From Capsicum annuum (taxonomy: Eukaryota > Streptophyta > Magnoliopsida > Solanales > Solanaceae), in assembly GCF_002878395.1 (NCBI RefSeq), contig NC_061115.1:153421667-153485666 (forward strand): DNA of 64,000 nt. Direction: 5' to 3'. This document shows, piece after piece, positions 19,370-32,549 of this stretch (position 1 is the first letter of the stretch; each line of letters opens with the position of its first letter). The position numbers and the translations under genes were made by a program. Below the pieces are notes generated by a model, which did no database searches, was not told where the DNA came from, and was given only the letters and a program-made list of their open reading frames with translations.

Positions 19370-20981
19370 GATCTTGCGGACATGTTCCCACAAAACAAAG
19401 AGAACAATTGTGCTTAGGTACATAAGTGGTCTTGGGTCCTTGCGAGTTAGATGTACTCTCTTTGGTCTTCCAAACCCATACATTTTTAAGCTTATGAAAC
19501 CCATACATTTTTAAGCTTATGCCTGCAACTGTAGGATTTGTGCCCTCTTTGTTCGTAGATAAAACAAACGGGCCCTCGATAGAAGAAATAGTTCTTAGCT
19601 AATTTAAATGACCCTGATGGGGAAGTCAAATAGTTTTTAAACGAGTTTGATCTTATGAAACTATGGCTTGGGGATGTCTTAAAATTGTTTAATTTTATTT
19701 TTACATCATCAAGCTCTTCGTGAAGTAGGTCAATTTCAATTTGACAAGCTTCAATTTCTATTTACCAATTTCGTCGTTCCTCTTCAAGTTTTTGTTTAAA
19801 TTTAGCTTCACAACTTTTCTTATCTTGGGCGAGTTTGTTATATTCATATATAACTTTTTGAAGTTCGTCAGTAATCATATATACGATAGATTCAAGAGTA
19901 TTACAATTACAACAATCATGTACTCTTACCTTGCTGGATTCACTAGTTTCCATGAAGCACATATTTGTGACTTTCACCTATTATTTTGTTTTATCTTCAT
20001 CACTGCAAACTCTAAAGTTTTGATTCTTCCTAGAAGTTTTTCTTTTTAATTCAGGACAATTCTGTTTGAAGTGACCAGGTTTTTTGCAGTGGTAGCAACG
20101 TTCATTATTTCTCATGGAATCATTACTTTTGCCTCCTTGGGATCTTTGTTGTCTCCGTTTCATGATCTGCCTTACTCCACGGTTGATGAGGGTCATTTAT
20201 TCGCTATTAGCATCTTCTAGAATATCCTCTTCTCCTGTTGGAGCAGCATTGAAAGCTACTGATTTCTTCTTTTTATTCTTATGAAACCTGTTGAAATAAT
20301 TTTTCTCATAAGCAATAAGGTTACCTCGCAGTTCGTCGTATATTATATTATGGCGATCACCATCTTCTAGATTGGCAGTCTTGATTTCCCAAATCTTTGG
20401 GAAACTTTGGACTAGTTTCTGGACTTTCAGGCTACGCAGATAGATCATCCTTAGTGATTTCAGTTCACACACAATTTTACTAAATCTGACAAACATTGAT
20501 TCAATATCATCATTTTCTTCCATCTTGAATAGCTCATATTCATTTACAAGAGCAATAATTTTTACTTCTTGACTGTGGTGGTTCCTTCATAGGTTACCTC
20601 TAGTTTGTCCCACATTTCTTTTGCCATCTCACACATTGAGATCTTGTCATATTCTTCTCTGCTAACTACACATAAAAGTAAACTTGAAGAACATGTGTTA
20701 CTTTGAATTGGCCCCTGTTGCTCTTTGGTAATATCAAAATTGTCAAGATCTTCCATGTCAATAGAACGAGATTCTTTATCTTTGTCCTTTTGTTTTTCCT
20801 TGAGCCTTGCAATTGTCTTAGGACCCTTTTTTATGACAACCCAAGCTTGGTAGTCATTTGATTTGACAAAGATAGTGAATCTATTTTTCTAGTAAGAGTA
20901 GTGTTGTCCATTGAAATATGGTGGTCTTGTAGAGGAGTGACCATCCTGAAGAAGAGCACTAGGAATTTAATTATTGGCCAT
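19370..20981 (-). pseudogene. Copia gag with zinc knuckle (broken)
   Basis: The start ATG at 20981 gives MANN, then a stop, then HSSTRPPYFNGQHYSYWKNR, the standard copia gag opening (RPPxFNGxNYxxWK). Following pieces are 20756-20562 (EEYDKISMCEMAKEMWDKLE), 20523-20197 (ENDDIESMFVRFSKIVCELK) and 20196-19981 with a zinc knuckle CYHCKKPGHFKQNCP. A later basic segment near 19400-19530 (KLKNVWVWKTKESTSNSQGP) is typical of the extended sirevirus gag C-terminus. Four or more frame breaks separate the parts. A 25-bp tandem duplication (19472-19521) lies in the tail. Confidence 0.75.
19472..19521. repeat. Perfect 25-bp tandem duplication
   Basis: AAACCCATACATTTTTAAGC plus TTATG occurs twice head to tail at 19472-19496 and 19497-19521 within the copia gag tail. 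It shifts the reading frame by one base. Confidence 0.9.
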
Positions 20982-21026
20982 TTAATCTTTGCGCACTTGC
21001 AATTAGGCAATGCTATCTGTGAGACC

Positions 21027-21038
21027 TTGCTCTAAATC
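21027..21038 (-). other. Degenerate tRNA-Met primer site of the copia element
   Basis: The minus strand reads TGGATTTAGAGC next to the 5' LTR, 9 of 12 matching the usual TGGTATCAGAGC site. Confidence 0.5.
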
Positions 21039-21042
21039 CAAT

Positions 21043-21956
21043 TGAAAATTTAAGCGGGGGTTTGAATTAAAATTTTCTTCTGTGAGTCGACTATTGATTC
21101 CTCACAGCCGACTCGCCTGCAGATAAAAAATCTTCACAACTAAACTAAACTTAAATATTTAAGAACATAAATAATAAATCATAAAGCAAACAATACAAAT
21201 ATTAATCCTGGTTCGGTACACTAATCCAGTGCCTACATCTATTCCTCTTGGGTTTTAGATTTCCTATAGATCGATGAAGGTTTGGTTCGAGTACAATGAT
21301 AGGAAACAAGTTCTGAAGACTTATTTTTCTCTTCAGATCTTGTGACACAACTTTAGTTGATATTACAAAGATGACTCGATCCTACTCTTTATATAAAAAT
21401 TGTAAGATAACATTCTAGAGCTTTGTAAGACTAAGAATGAGACACTTTGAATTTTCTTCTTGAAGTTGTGTGAAGAATGTCTGTCTTTGGTCTTCTCCTT
21501 TTATAGTGTTCGGCTTCTACCCTTCATAAATAAACCTAAGGGATTTCTTCTCAATCAAGAACTTAGATTGATTCCTTGATTGAGGAATATATCCATTTGA
21601 TATGTCCATATACGGCTTTGAATCACGTCCATATCAGATATGTCCGTGATCTTTCTTTCCTTTTAGTCTAGATGTCTTATGTGATAATTGCATCCTTCCT
21701 TCTTTTATTTATATTTTGATTTATTCATTGATTGTTCTTGATCTCCCATTCTACCGTGATTGAGAGTTGATGATTCTTCTTCCATTTTCACCATATTTGT
21801 TTTATCTACCATGCTTGTTAGAATGCCATAATCTTTTTGCGACTGGATGTCCTTTCTTTTCTAGAGCTGACTTTCTTCATCAATGGTCTTTTGATATCCT
21901 GCAAGAATTCACTTGTTAGTTTGTCATTATTAAAATATAAACCTTAGAGGCTAACA
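21043..21956 (-). repeat. 5' LTR of the copia element
   Basis: This 914-bp partner of 15603-16527 ends CTAACA at 21956, followed by target duplication AATAT. Confidence 0.85.
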
Positions 21957-22119
21957 AATATTACTAAATTAATTTTATTAATGGCATTTTGAAATTCTAA
22001 GTAGGTGTTTGGACATTGTCATGACTTCAAATCAACGTTTGGATATACGATTCGGAATCATGATTTGAAATTCCAAAATTCTCAAAAAATCATAATTTGT
22101 GATCCAAATTATGATTTCA
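21957..22119. mobile_element. Possible MITE fragment
   Basis: Inverted words occur across about 140 bp (GATTTGAAATTCCAAAATT and CATAATTTGTGATCC against AAATTATGATTTC; a GGTGTTTGGACATTG start). This is typical of a common Solanaceae hAT-like MITE. The termini are not both convincing. Confidence 0.3.
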
Positions 22120-23577
22120 ATTTTTTTATTGTCATACTAGTAAACTCCAAGGGCATGTAGAAGTGGATGTAGGATCTTGCACCCTGAATTAAAAAACAAC
22201 AGAATGATGAAAACCAAGAAAGGGATAGAAAGGAGGAATAATTTGATGTCCTGTACAGAGAAGATTCATAAATAGAAAAATGAAACCTTACAAGCAAAAG
22301 GTTCAAGATTGATAATGGAACCACTAAGTTAATAAATACATCTAATGAGAAGGCTACTAATGCAAATAGTGATGTCACTACAACAAGTTCATTATATGTA
22401 TTATAGGATAATAGAATAGAAGATAGAGAAACAGACAAAGCTATAAACATGGATGTTCAAGACAACAAAAAAAATAATACGACATATGAAGAGGCAGAAA
22501 ATGTTGCACAAAATCAGCAAAACAATAAGCACTCAGGTGCAGTAAGGGGGAACTAATTCATGCTCAGGCAATATAGGTATTTCAGAAAAAAGATAAAAAT
22601 AACATAGTGAATAAGGAAAATGAAAATAAAATTAAACATGAGCAGGCATGGAAAGACAACTCAAAAGTAGCATTTACAATAGAAGTAGCAGCTATAACAA
22701 TAGAAGGGGCTGGCCTAGTATAATAGCAGTAGGTTCAACAGTCTCAACAATAACAAATAAGAGACCTACACGGTGAAGAAGTGGTTAAAATACAAAGGGT
22801 TAGTATTATAATAAAGGGGCAACATAATGAACTCGCCAAAATAGGAAAGAAAGATCATTGTAAAGTGATAGATGAACAACAAACAACAAGAGACACTAAT
22901 GGGAAAGAACTGCATCATAGTAAAAAATGTGGATTAGAAGAAGATGATGAACATATTATGGTGCAAGAACAGAAAGCCCAAAACTTTTCATAGGCTACAT
23001 ATTATGAACCATTGCTGCTAGTGGTGCTAGACATCAATAAAGAGATGAATGGAAAGGATTTACAAGGTATAGAGACTAAATATTGTCCAACGAAACAAAT
23101 AGAAGCTATAGAGACCAACAATAAAGCTTTAGTTGTATTACCTAATATGCAAGTAATGATGCAACATACTCTTGTCTCTATGATGCAATCACTACATGAA
23201 ATGGTGTCCCATCAATTATATGATAAGACAAAAAATATTATCAACATTCAGAGAATGAAAATATGATTAAAGACAGAAAGAAAGTTGACAGTATGCAAAA
23301 TATGTCACAAGTTCAAAAGAAAGCAGGGATTTCTCCATAATTGGTATCAAAAGGAAAGAAGTAGAAGAACAAATTAGATACAAGCCATTTGCCAATAAGG
23401 GTGAGTGATAGAAGGGGAGAGAAAGTAGTCAATAAATAAGTCACAAAGCCTTTGGTATGGAATCTCAGGGCAATGAGAACTCAAAATGCTATTCATAGAG
23501 CAGATGCTTCATAGATATCATAAACTTTTTTTATTACTTTGATGGAACCTTTTCAAGAGGTCAGACTAATTAAAAAT
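22120..23577 (+). pseudogene. LINE-like ORF1 tail and endonuclease start, split by E0
   Basis: Near 22146 the plus strand encodes a zinc-knuckle-like LQGHVEVD and, one frame over, ILHPELK, as in ORF1 of plant LINE-like sequences. A long polar region rich in Lys, Gln and Asn follows in several frames (22781-22993, 23012-23266). Near 23455 LVWNLRAMRTQNAIHRA and at 23542 MEPFQEVRLIKNI match the start of the endonuclease-exonuclease-phosphatase domain (normally WNVRG and later EPF). The sequence is interrupted exactly at the E0 insertion and continues at 63834. Confidence 0.5.
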
Positions 23578-26500
23578 ATTTCACAACTCGAGACTACCCC
23601 CTAGTCGTAACACGGTACTTAGAACCACAAGTGATCCCAAGCTAACCCATGAACTAGCACGATACTTGATCAACTTATTTAGAATACATTAAATAGATAG
23701 TTCTGTTATGTGGAAACAAAATCCTAACAAAATCTGAATAAGTATATAACTGATAAAAATTTACAATCTGATAAAACTGAGGAAAGAACTCAAATTATAT
23801 GACTTACTCTGACTGACATCTATGAAGCCTCTACTATACTGACTATAGATAGCTGGGACATGCCTCCAACTACCACTAATAAATACCTATGGAAAATAAA
23901 AAATACAACACATTACAGAAACTAAATCGGACTGGAGTCCCCAAAATAGGAGAACTCATCACCTGCTGGCTGAAAGCTGCAACTGTCTAATTATAATGCG
24001 TAAGCTATAACTGGTACCTACATTATGACATAATGTATCACATAGACATATATGTGGATCGATACTTCTTAAATGTACTGAGTCAGTGGGGGTGAATGCA
24101 ATAGGTAAAACTGATTTCATACGTAATCTTAAAACATGCATGCTAAGTGCAAGTAGACTTACCAAGAGACTTAAATAAACTGAAAGCTAAAGTATCTTAA
24201 AACATTAACAAAAAACATAATCTGATAAGCTGGTGAATCACTATACCTAGTTTCTTAAAGCTTTATTTTTGTGGAATAAGTAGAATTGAAGCTAGAAAAT
24301 AGTAAAACATAGATACTGATTGAACACTGGGTCTGAAACTACGTGATGGAAACCGGCATAACTCAAGGATTTAAATATAAAAATATACTGAGAACGAATG
24401 CATAAACATACAAAACCAAACTTAACATATACTAAGATGATCTAATTAACTGAATGATAGATAATTGAATACTGAATAACTTGTATCTGGATATTGATTA
24501 TCTAATATTTGTATATTAATTAACTGATACTGAACTATACTTAGTCTGAATGAATGGACTAAAACTATGGGGTCCTATGCATATAAGGTAAAGACTAACT
24601 GAACAACATGAGATAACTGATCATGAATGTGTGAAAATTAGAATATCTGAGAATCCAAGACTAAGTGTATATTGCATATGTTACTGAGATAATCTGAGAA
24701 TTAAGGGACTGAAATTTGTATAACTGAATATCTGAAAGTCTGTACACTTAGTCAAGCAAACCTGAACTAAAAAATACCGAATACTGTACTGAGACTGTGG
24801 GAGTTATAATATAACCGAAATAAACCATGTTATCTATCATGGAGTCGAACGTCTGACCCATATTGAGGAGGGCTGTTCTATCCTTGACATCAAAATCAAA
24901 CCTGAACTGTAGTGATCACTAAACTGATGTCCCGAAGGACTAAGGAGTCACCCTATACTGGTAGGTGCGCTCATGAGATATGTGTCAACCCTAAACTAGT
25001 AGGAAGACAACTCAAACCTATTCTGGATACATAGTTTTGGAATTCGAGGATTGAAACTAAGGGTCAAACCCTAAACTAGCCGGAATGCCCCCATCCCTGG
25101 GTTTGCTCGGTGCTAAATTCTACTCCCAAATGAATGAATTTGGAATCATGAACTGGTGCATGCACTGATAACTAATAACTGATAAGATCAGTCATGGTTT
25201 TCTAAAACTAATAGTGCATACGGATTGGGGTAATTATTAACATATAAACTGATAATGCATATCATGAATATAAATATCTAAGTATACTGATAAGATTCAT
25301 GGATTAACTATCTGAATACTTAGAAAGCTGAATTTATGTAAATCACATAGGTATCAAGTGTTCATAATCCACCAGCACTAAATGAGTATAAAATACGATA
25401 CCAAACTTGAAATACTGTATTAAGTGATTATGGTTCAAAGACCCAAACATGGGCATTTCATCAAACATGTGAAAATAACAAACTTATACATGAGAATATC
25501 TTAAACATGTGGAAACAATAGGATTTCATGGCTAAATTTTTGACTTGGGGGAATTTACCCCGAATCAACTGAACATGACATGGAAATTACAACATTCAAA
25601 CATGATACGGTTCATTCTACTTGAAAATACTTGTAATCATAACTTGAAATTGAAATAATAAGAGATTCATGAAATAAGTTCATCAAGAACATGTAAAAAC
25701 TCATAATTAAACATAGAAGAGGATTTTGGGCTCCATGGTAAAAGGAATCCATGGATGAACATCCCATATACCTTAATAGATGATTTCTTAAAGATTCCTT
25801 GAGGATTTCTTGAACTTGAAGCTTGAATTCCTTGGTTTCTTTAGAGAAAACCTTGAACTTTGTTCATGGGGGAAAGGGGAGGATTTTTACGTGAGAAATT
25901 TTGAGGAAGATGGGCAAATAATGTCCTTTTAGATGTTATAAATCATCCTTTGGACGTTTGGGGTTGAGAAAATAGGGTCCAGATTTCCTTTGTTTTCTAT
26001 ATCTGATCCACGCTCTCTTTTTCCTTGACTTACGGGTTCTTTTGCTTCTTGAATTTGATTTCTTATTTTTTTATTTGATGGTAGAAAAAATTGTTTTTGT
26101 TTGTTTTTATTGATATTTTGATTTTGACTAACATTTTCATTTGCATTTTCATTTATATTCAAATTTAAAAAGGGGAAAGGACCAAAGTGCCCGTTGACCC
26201 TTAAGAAGATGAAACAGGGGGGAATAATCTCCGTGCCTTGTCCCATATCACTTTGATATAGCAAAACATCGCATCTTTTATCGTGTTGAGAGATCGCTGC
26301 ACTGCATTGAAATTGCAGACTCTCACTGCCTCTCACGAAAAATGTCATAACTTTCTGCTCGGGTATCGAATTAAGGCAAAATTGGTATAGTTGGAAATCT
26401 AACTCAATTATCTATCATTTGGTGGGTCTTGAGCTGATAAAAACATGTATATAAGAAGTTATTTACATTCAAATTCGAACCTTGTAGAATCGAGTACCAA

Positions 26501-26693
26501 AACTTAGCCAAATCAAAGGCTCTTAGCTCAACTTTGCTCTAAGTTATTTCTATGATCATTTCTTATCTCCTAAGCACTTCATGCACTAGTATAAAGATCA
26601 TGAAACATATATTCATATACAAACCGTGGTATTAGAGCTTAAAAATATAGGAACGATGGTTAAAATTCTACCCCAAAAATGTGGGGTATTACA
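23578..26693 (-). repeat. 3' LTR of E0
   Basis: About 3.1 kb, from (A)TTTCACAACTCGAGAC to GGGGTATTACA. It pairs along its length with 58458-58848 plus 61543-63833. Relative to this copy the right LTR lacks segments of about 90, 165 and 200 bp. It contains the TACATT hairpin at 24019-24037, which is the uninterrupted form of the solo-LTR target in the other copy. A TATA-like word is at about 25935-25945 (minus). The ORFs inside are not conserved between the two copies and are not genes. Confidence 0.85.
24019..24037 (-). other. LTR hairpin in E0 and empty target site of the solo LTR
   Basis: TACATT, loop ATGACAT, AATGTA (plus strand) is a 6-bp stem with a 7-nt loop. It lies about 440 nt from the 3' end of this minus-strand LTR. 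The same place in the right LTR copy holds the 2.7-kb solo LTR with flanks TATGT and AATGT. Confidence 0.75.
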
Positions 26694-27205
26694 TTATCTC
26701 CCCCTTGGAAACATTTATCCTCGACTGATGGATAGGAACTTGTTGAAGTCTTATGAGTGTGGAATAATGTACACGACATGTCTAGTAATGAAGGATGAAA
26801 CTGAGCTGAAACATTAGAACTTTCATCATGAAATTGATTTCTGAGCTGACTTGACTTTATTGACTATTAGAAACTGATTCATGTTGAGAGTTTAGAACTC
26901 ACTTGAAATGTTCATGATACAATCATACATATAGAACTGAGAAGTGATAAATAATGCAATGGAAGAATGAATCATGAGACCAAGGTAATACAAGGGGTAT
27001 TACACTATCTAACCTGGAATACTTAGAGAACTGAGATAATTTACTGAACACTTATGAACTAAATCATGACTACATAGCTGAATCTAAAACATGATACATG
27101 AACTGGATTGAATTTTTAACTTGCAAGGACATGAATGAATTACCTCATGGAATAGCCATATTTATGAAACAGTGGATAGTAATACTATATAGAAAGATGG
27201 AAGAC
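26694..27205 (-). other. 3' internal end of E0 with polypurine tract
   Basis: The minus strand reads CAAGGGGGAGATAA directly before the LTR, with the AGGA-loop remnant (26712-26727) upstream. The remaining 480 bp show no coding pattern. AAGAC at 27201-27205 is the left target duplication of E1. Confidence 0.7.
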
Positions 27206-28633
27206 TGATAACACTCAACTCACTCCTATGATTGAGGGGAGAGACGGTTGTTGTCAATAACCTAACTAGAGTTGGGGTAGAATCCACAAGGAGAGAATTA
27301 TAAATTTTAAATCTTATGGGTGCCCTAATTACTAAAAGGTTACCCAAAATAATAATAAGAAGATATGTAAAATAAATTGGGGGGATTGGTTTGTAATGAT
27401 TTTTTACTACCAATGAACGAATATGACACTTTTGATTTAAAATCGAGATTAGAGAGGATCTTGGGATTATGTCTACCCAAAGGTAAAACGTGTGGGTTGA
27501 TGATGGTTTAGAATGAAGTTTAGTTGTTGATCAAAGGATAGTCTAGGTTGAAAGTCATTGTAGTCAATTTTTCAATAAAACTACAACAATTTCACCCATT
27601 AACTCTTTCGAGCACCTAACAAGTGTGCCATTCATAATCACCCACAACCTCAATCAAGCATCCCTATTTCTATGATGATGCTCCTGAAATGGATTACACT
27701 TCAATCACACTTATTTATAATATTGGAAAAGGTAGTAAACCATAGACTTAATTATCCACCATTACCTTGTCCCTCTATAACCCTCTTTCAAGGATTTCAT
27801 GGGTTACCTCAAGTTCACTTTCACCTCTCTTTCAAGGATGACGAAGGATTTTTAGAATTTGGGGTTTTCACCCATCAAACCCATTTGGAGATTTGGGGTT
27901 TTCACCTATCAAATTCCAACTCATTAACCCATTAACCCAAGCGATGGTGGAATTCATACTCAACAACTAAAAATTATGCAACCACAAAAACACCCACATA
28001 TAATTACACTTTAGTTCAACATAATCCCAAGACTAAATTACTTAGCTACTCATAATAAATTAAGAAGATATATACCATGGGGATTATCCAAAACATTCAT
28101 TCTTTACAAAATTATAAAAAAATTAAGCATTAAGGAGTAGTTACACACTTGCCCAATTAAGGTTTCTTGATTTCAATTCAAAAATATCTATGAGGTAAGC
28201 AATCCCCAAAGAAGAAAGGGTTTTTGCCTATATATGATTTGGGATTCATCTATGAAATTTTACAAAACTGCCCTGGGTTATATTTTTGTTGAACTCCAAT
28301 TGCCAGGTTTAACCGTGATCGTGGCTATGTGACCGTGGTTGTGCTTTACGATCATATTATATTAACCATATTGACTGTCTGCGACCACAACCTAAGGACT
28401 GCAATCACAGTAACTAAGGATGAACTGCTCCAGGTCTCTCGCTATACTCCATTTTTGCTTCTGTGACCCTTTTTTAGCTCCGATCTACATCTTTTCACCT
28501 TTTCAGTTATATACCTGTAAAGTGTGGTTATTAGTGTATTTAAATCATGATAATGTCTCATTTTCTTATACAAAAATCATGGTAGTGCGCACAAATGTTT
28601 GGGGCAAATGAGTGGTAAAATCACCATTCATCA
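27206..28633 (-). repeat. 3' LTR of E1 (intact copy)
   Basis: 1428 bp, TG to CA. Its first 492 bp match 34765-35257 and its last 226 bp match 55877-56101. On the minus strand a TATA-like word (28227-28236) lies just downstream of a GC-rich word array (28300-28412: ACCGTGATCGTGGC, GACCGTGGTTGTG, CTGCGACCACAACC). Confidence 0.85.
28300..28412 (-). repeat. GTGATCGTGG-type word array in the E1 U3
   Basis: Words such as CCGTGATCGTGGC, GACCGTGGTTGTGC, ACGATCAT and TGCGACCACAACC occur in both orientations within 110 bp, about 65 bp upstream (minus) of the TATA-like box. Confidence 0.5.
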
Positions 28634-28652
28634 ATACTCCCAACATAAAACT

Positions 28653-28670
28653 TTGCTTGTCCTCAAGCAA
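28653..28670 (-). other. AGGA-loop hairpin of E1
   Basis: The minus strand reads TTGCTTG AGGA CAAGCAA: a perfect 7-bp stem with an AGGA loop. It ends 19 nt before the 3' LTR. The spacer contains the polypurine-like ATGTTGGGAG. Confidence 0.85.
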
Positions 28671-31600
28671 TACCACCCATTTCTATGAGACAATTTCACA
28701 TGTATGCCCTCATTCTATCACTTAATGATCATGATGACTTAAACTTGATGGCTACCATAAAAATATCTTTGCACATAGGCAAAATGGTTTCAACAACACC
28801 CTAAATAAAATAGAATATTTGAAAGATGCATTATACTTTGAGGAGCAACCATGTAACAAACACTAACACTCTAGAAATGACTCACTTGTTAACTACAACT
28901 AAGTTATACTTCTGTTTATCTCATGTGCGGAAGATGACAAAATCACCCACCTCAACTAGTTCTCATGCCTCCTTACAAGAAATAAAAAATTTACACACCT
29001 AGTTACCAATCATGCAACAAGGAATTTTAACTTGGGACAATAAGGTTAAACCCTCCTTAAACTTCTACATCATAATCTTTTTATACATTATTATTTGGGC
29101 CACTTCTTTTTCCTTTACTAATTTGCCTATTTTTCCCGTTTTGCTTTAATCACATGCTCTTTACCTCTTTTTACCTACATTTAAAATTTATGCATTTTAT
29201 TTTTTAATAGATTTTCTCTTTCTTCAAAGAAAAATGCTTACTTTTTTAAGCACATAGGCACTTTCTTATAAATTCGTGGCTCCACTACACTTCTTTCTAT
29301 TTCCACCACCCCCAACTTAGGCCTTTAGCCTCAATTGCATTTTTTAAGTTCAAGGAGGATAGGGGTCAAGAGAGGATGAATAGAGGGGTCACGACTTGTA
29401 ATGTATTTGCCAAAGAAAAGTACAAAGGCTCAAAGAGGGTGACTAGGGGTAACTTCTAGGTATTGGTAGGCTTTTAGGCTAAACTGGGCTTCAAAAATCA
29501 GAAGATAGCCTATGATTATTTCACCAACCATGCAAAATCAAAATTTATCTGTAAAAGACTAATGAGGCAAGTTATAGATGGTACAAATACACATGAGTTG
29601 TAGACAATTAAGCTCACACACATGACATGTGAATGTTGTCAAGGGGTTTCAATTGTTCTACCCGATCGAGATAAAGATGGAGTATTCATTTTTTTTAAGT
29701 CAATTTTTGGAGTCATAGAAAGAGGGGAAAGTTTTGTCGCAAAGTTGCTCACGTCCATACCCTTAAATTTTGCAAAAATCTTGGATGGAGGGGGTTGTTT
29801 GTTTTCCATCCGCACCATACATAATTTGCTAATCACGACAATAACCCAAGTTGATGTCTCACATTGCGGCTCTAATACAGGCGGACCACCCACATGGCTA
29901 CTTAGACTTCGCCAATGGGTATGAGTGTTGTCCCTAAATCATTAATGCCATAGGTACTTAGACTTCCCTTGCATTGTCCATGATGCCACAAGTACTCAGA
30001 CTTCCCTTGCATCCATGGTTAAAAACCTAATCACGACATTTCCCCCTTAAGAATGTCATCACTCAGTCTATCATAGGGAGAAGCTCATCGATTAAAACTA
30101 AACTAAAGTAGCAAACTAAGAACAAAGTAACTAATCTATGTAACTGTGGACAACATCAGAGTACTCGAATATTACAACCTAAATAAAACTAAGAATCATC
30201 CAAAAGAGCAGAAAAATATGAAAAAATATCAATAATACATGCCCAAATCAAATGAATAAGGAGACACCACCAAATGAATAAATGGCAGTGTCACCACTAC
30301 ATAAATAATCAATGATAAAATAGATAAGGGTTCTCCCTAAAATAACATTAAGGACTGCTTTCCCTCTTGGATTCTACATTATCACCATTCTCCTAAAGAT
30401 CTGTTCACTCAGCTGGGGCCTCATCATCAGTCTCCACCCAAGAGGAAGGAAGTCTACCTAGGGTTTTTAGGACCTTTTATAGACCCTTCACCCTCTTCCA
30501 CATCTTGGTAAAGAACTCATCCCTTTTTTTCTCTCTTGTAACTATTTTTTCATGCTTAATATAGATGTATTGGTCTGACTCCACCAAAGAAGAGTAGGCT
30601 TTATCAAACTTAGTAATGGTATCCTCTTGCTTATTTTGGTCCTCCCTGTAGTCTCATAATTGGCATGTGATACATATGAATGATGAGTGGTAGAGGTCTC
30701 ACCCAGTCCTTGGGGCCAACTAGATACAAGCTCTTTGATGGTTGCAATATTTACTCTAATCTCCTTAAGAGGTCCCATGGTGCTTGGCCTATGAGACTCA
30801 GGCTTACTATATGCCAACTTTTCCAAGTTGATATTTCTTCTCTTATTTTTGTTGGGTGTGCCCTCTCCTTAAATCCTCAAGGGGTAGATGAGGGCACTAG
30901 GATGCACCTATGTATCACTAGCATACTCTTTCACCCTTGTTTTCATGCAAAGCTCAGTAATCAAAGAGGGGAAGAAGAGACGCGTACCAACTTAGTTTTT
31001 AAAATGATATATTTCATTGACCATGAGTTGACCAACATCTAGTGAGATGCCGTCTAGAATACAAGAAACCATCCGAGAACACAATTCTGGGATTATTTTC
31101 ATGTGGCTGCAAGGAGAAAATCAGCTAAAAATTATGTGCAACCATATGCGGGGCTCGAAATTGAAGTCGTTCATGGAGATATTTCTTTTAGTCTTGGTCT
31201 TAGAGACTTTCTTTCTGAGGCATAGTTGTTGCACCAACGAACTCCTTAATTTATACCCCTTTGCTTTAAATTCATCCACGTCTCTTTCCTGGAGCATCTT
31301 TGTCCTCAGAAGATCACTGTATTAGTGAGTGTGGCACTCAAGTGCCATGAATCAGATGTGATAATACTTGTCCATAAGGTTGTCCTGAAAGTACTAGGCA
31401 CACATTATATCAATCAATGGAATTTTAACATGTGAATTGTACTACATTGCCTATTAATGCTTATTGGAATGGGTGCTCGGTGATTCTAGGTTAAAAATTT
31501 AAAGTTTAGAATTGTTGGCATGGCAGGAAACTGGCCCTAAATACTACGATCGTAACCTATGACCACGTTCGTATTTCCCCGATCGTAGCCATCTGACCGC

Positions 31601-32389
31601 AGTCTCTATACCTAAGGCTGGTCTCATGCCAGCTTATTATGTTTAAATTTCTTTCAAGTTGGGTTACTAGCATGCTGTTTAATATGGATGTCCAGGAAAA
31701 GCAATTGAGCAATGCTAATAAGTGTTTGAGTGCGCCCTTTAAAATGTAGTTACCCCTATTGAAAGTTCATTTGGGAAAAGTGTCAAACACTTGGTGTGCC
31801 CATCTTGTTTTTCTATATTTTTCACACATTATTGGGTATTCAAGATGTCCCACTTGTTTGCACACCTTATCTAAGAAACTAACATCACCCCACACCAAGT
31901 ATGACAACATGGAAGTCATAACAATCAAAACTTTAGACCCTCTCTTAATCATGCATTTTAAGGCCTATTTATAAAAATAAAAACACGGATTCATAACACT
32001 TACTAGAGTTGTGATACAAAAGGGGTACAAGGATGTTGTTTGAGAGCTCACAGCTTGTCTAAAAACTAGCCCAAATTAGATAGTATAATATTTAAAGGGA
32101 GTGTGAGGGAAATGAGGGGAAATGAGGGGTTAAATGACTAGAGTGACTGCGATCGTGGTAACTAAGAGCAGTTCTGCTCCCCTATTTTCCCCTGTTAAGT
32201 TGTTTACTCAATTTTCAAGAATTTTTCCCCTATTTAGTTTTCAATGTAGAATGACACACTTTCCCCTTTTCAAGCCCATCCAATGCATTCCATAGTGCTA
32301 CAAATGCATGGATTATTCATATGCAAAATATAACATGTATCCTATGAAAATATAACAAAAAGGATACGAGCCACTCTCGTGGAATTTGT
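28671..32389 (-). other. Long 3' non-coding region of E1
   Basis: About 3.7 kb without recognisable pol. It contains a G-rich tract (minus GTTGGGGGTGGTGG near 29306-29320) and three partial copies of a 41-bp unit around TACTTAGACTTCCCTTGCAT (29895-30020). It also has an isolated CGATCGTAGCC-type word cluster at 31545-31620 with another near 32150. Short open frames (for example 30826-30542 minus) have no recognisable domain. Confidence 0.5.
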
Positions 32390-32428
32390 GGGTTGCTTCC
32401 CACCTAGCGCCTTAGTTATCGTCGTGGC
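32390..32428 (-). other. Conserved post-ORF motif of E1
   Basis: On the minus strand the 39-nt block GCCACGAC...AAGGCGCTAGGTGGGAAGCAACCC follows the end of the coding region. It matches 52555-52593 of element A at 29 of 39 positions without gaps, although the flanking sequences do not align. Confidence 0.7.
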
Positions 32429-32549
32429 ACAATTTATTACATCATTCATTCTCAAGGTGGGTCTTCAAACCCCTCCTTATTCACCTTCTCATTTTCAACA
32501 TCTACCACAGATATTAGTTGAAGCTCCACGGTTTATTTGTTTGACTTAT

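Larger units (their letters stand above)
15603..21956 (-). mobile_element. Ty1/copia element, sirevirus-like, pol deleted
   Basis: Two LTRs (15603-16527 and 21043-21956) in the same orientation start TGAAAATT and end CTAACA. They are flanked by perfect 5-bp duplications AATAT (15598-15602 and 21957-21961). A polypurine tract on the minus strand abuts the left LTR and a degenerate tRNA-Met site abuts the right LTR, so the element reads on the minus strand. It contains gag (about 20981-19370) and an env-like ORF (about 18283-16960). Protease, integrase, RT and RNase H are not detectable, so it is non-autonomous. Confidence 0.85.

Noticed and set aside
23959..24165. Open frames inside the E0 LTRs, also seen at 61476-61676
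   Set aside because: They lie in LTR sequence, are interrupted by indels between the two copies, and show no domain.
29622..29924. 100-codon frame with an antisense partner at 29639-29893
   Set aside because: Both strands are open by chance in a non-coding part of E1, and no recognisable domain is present in either.
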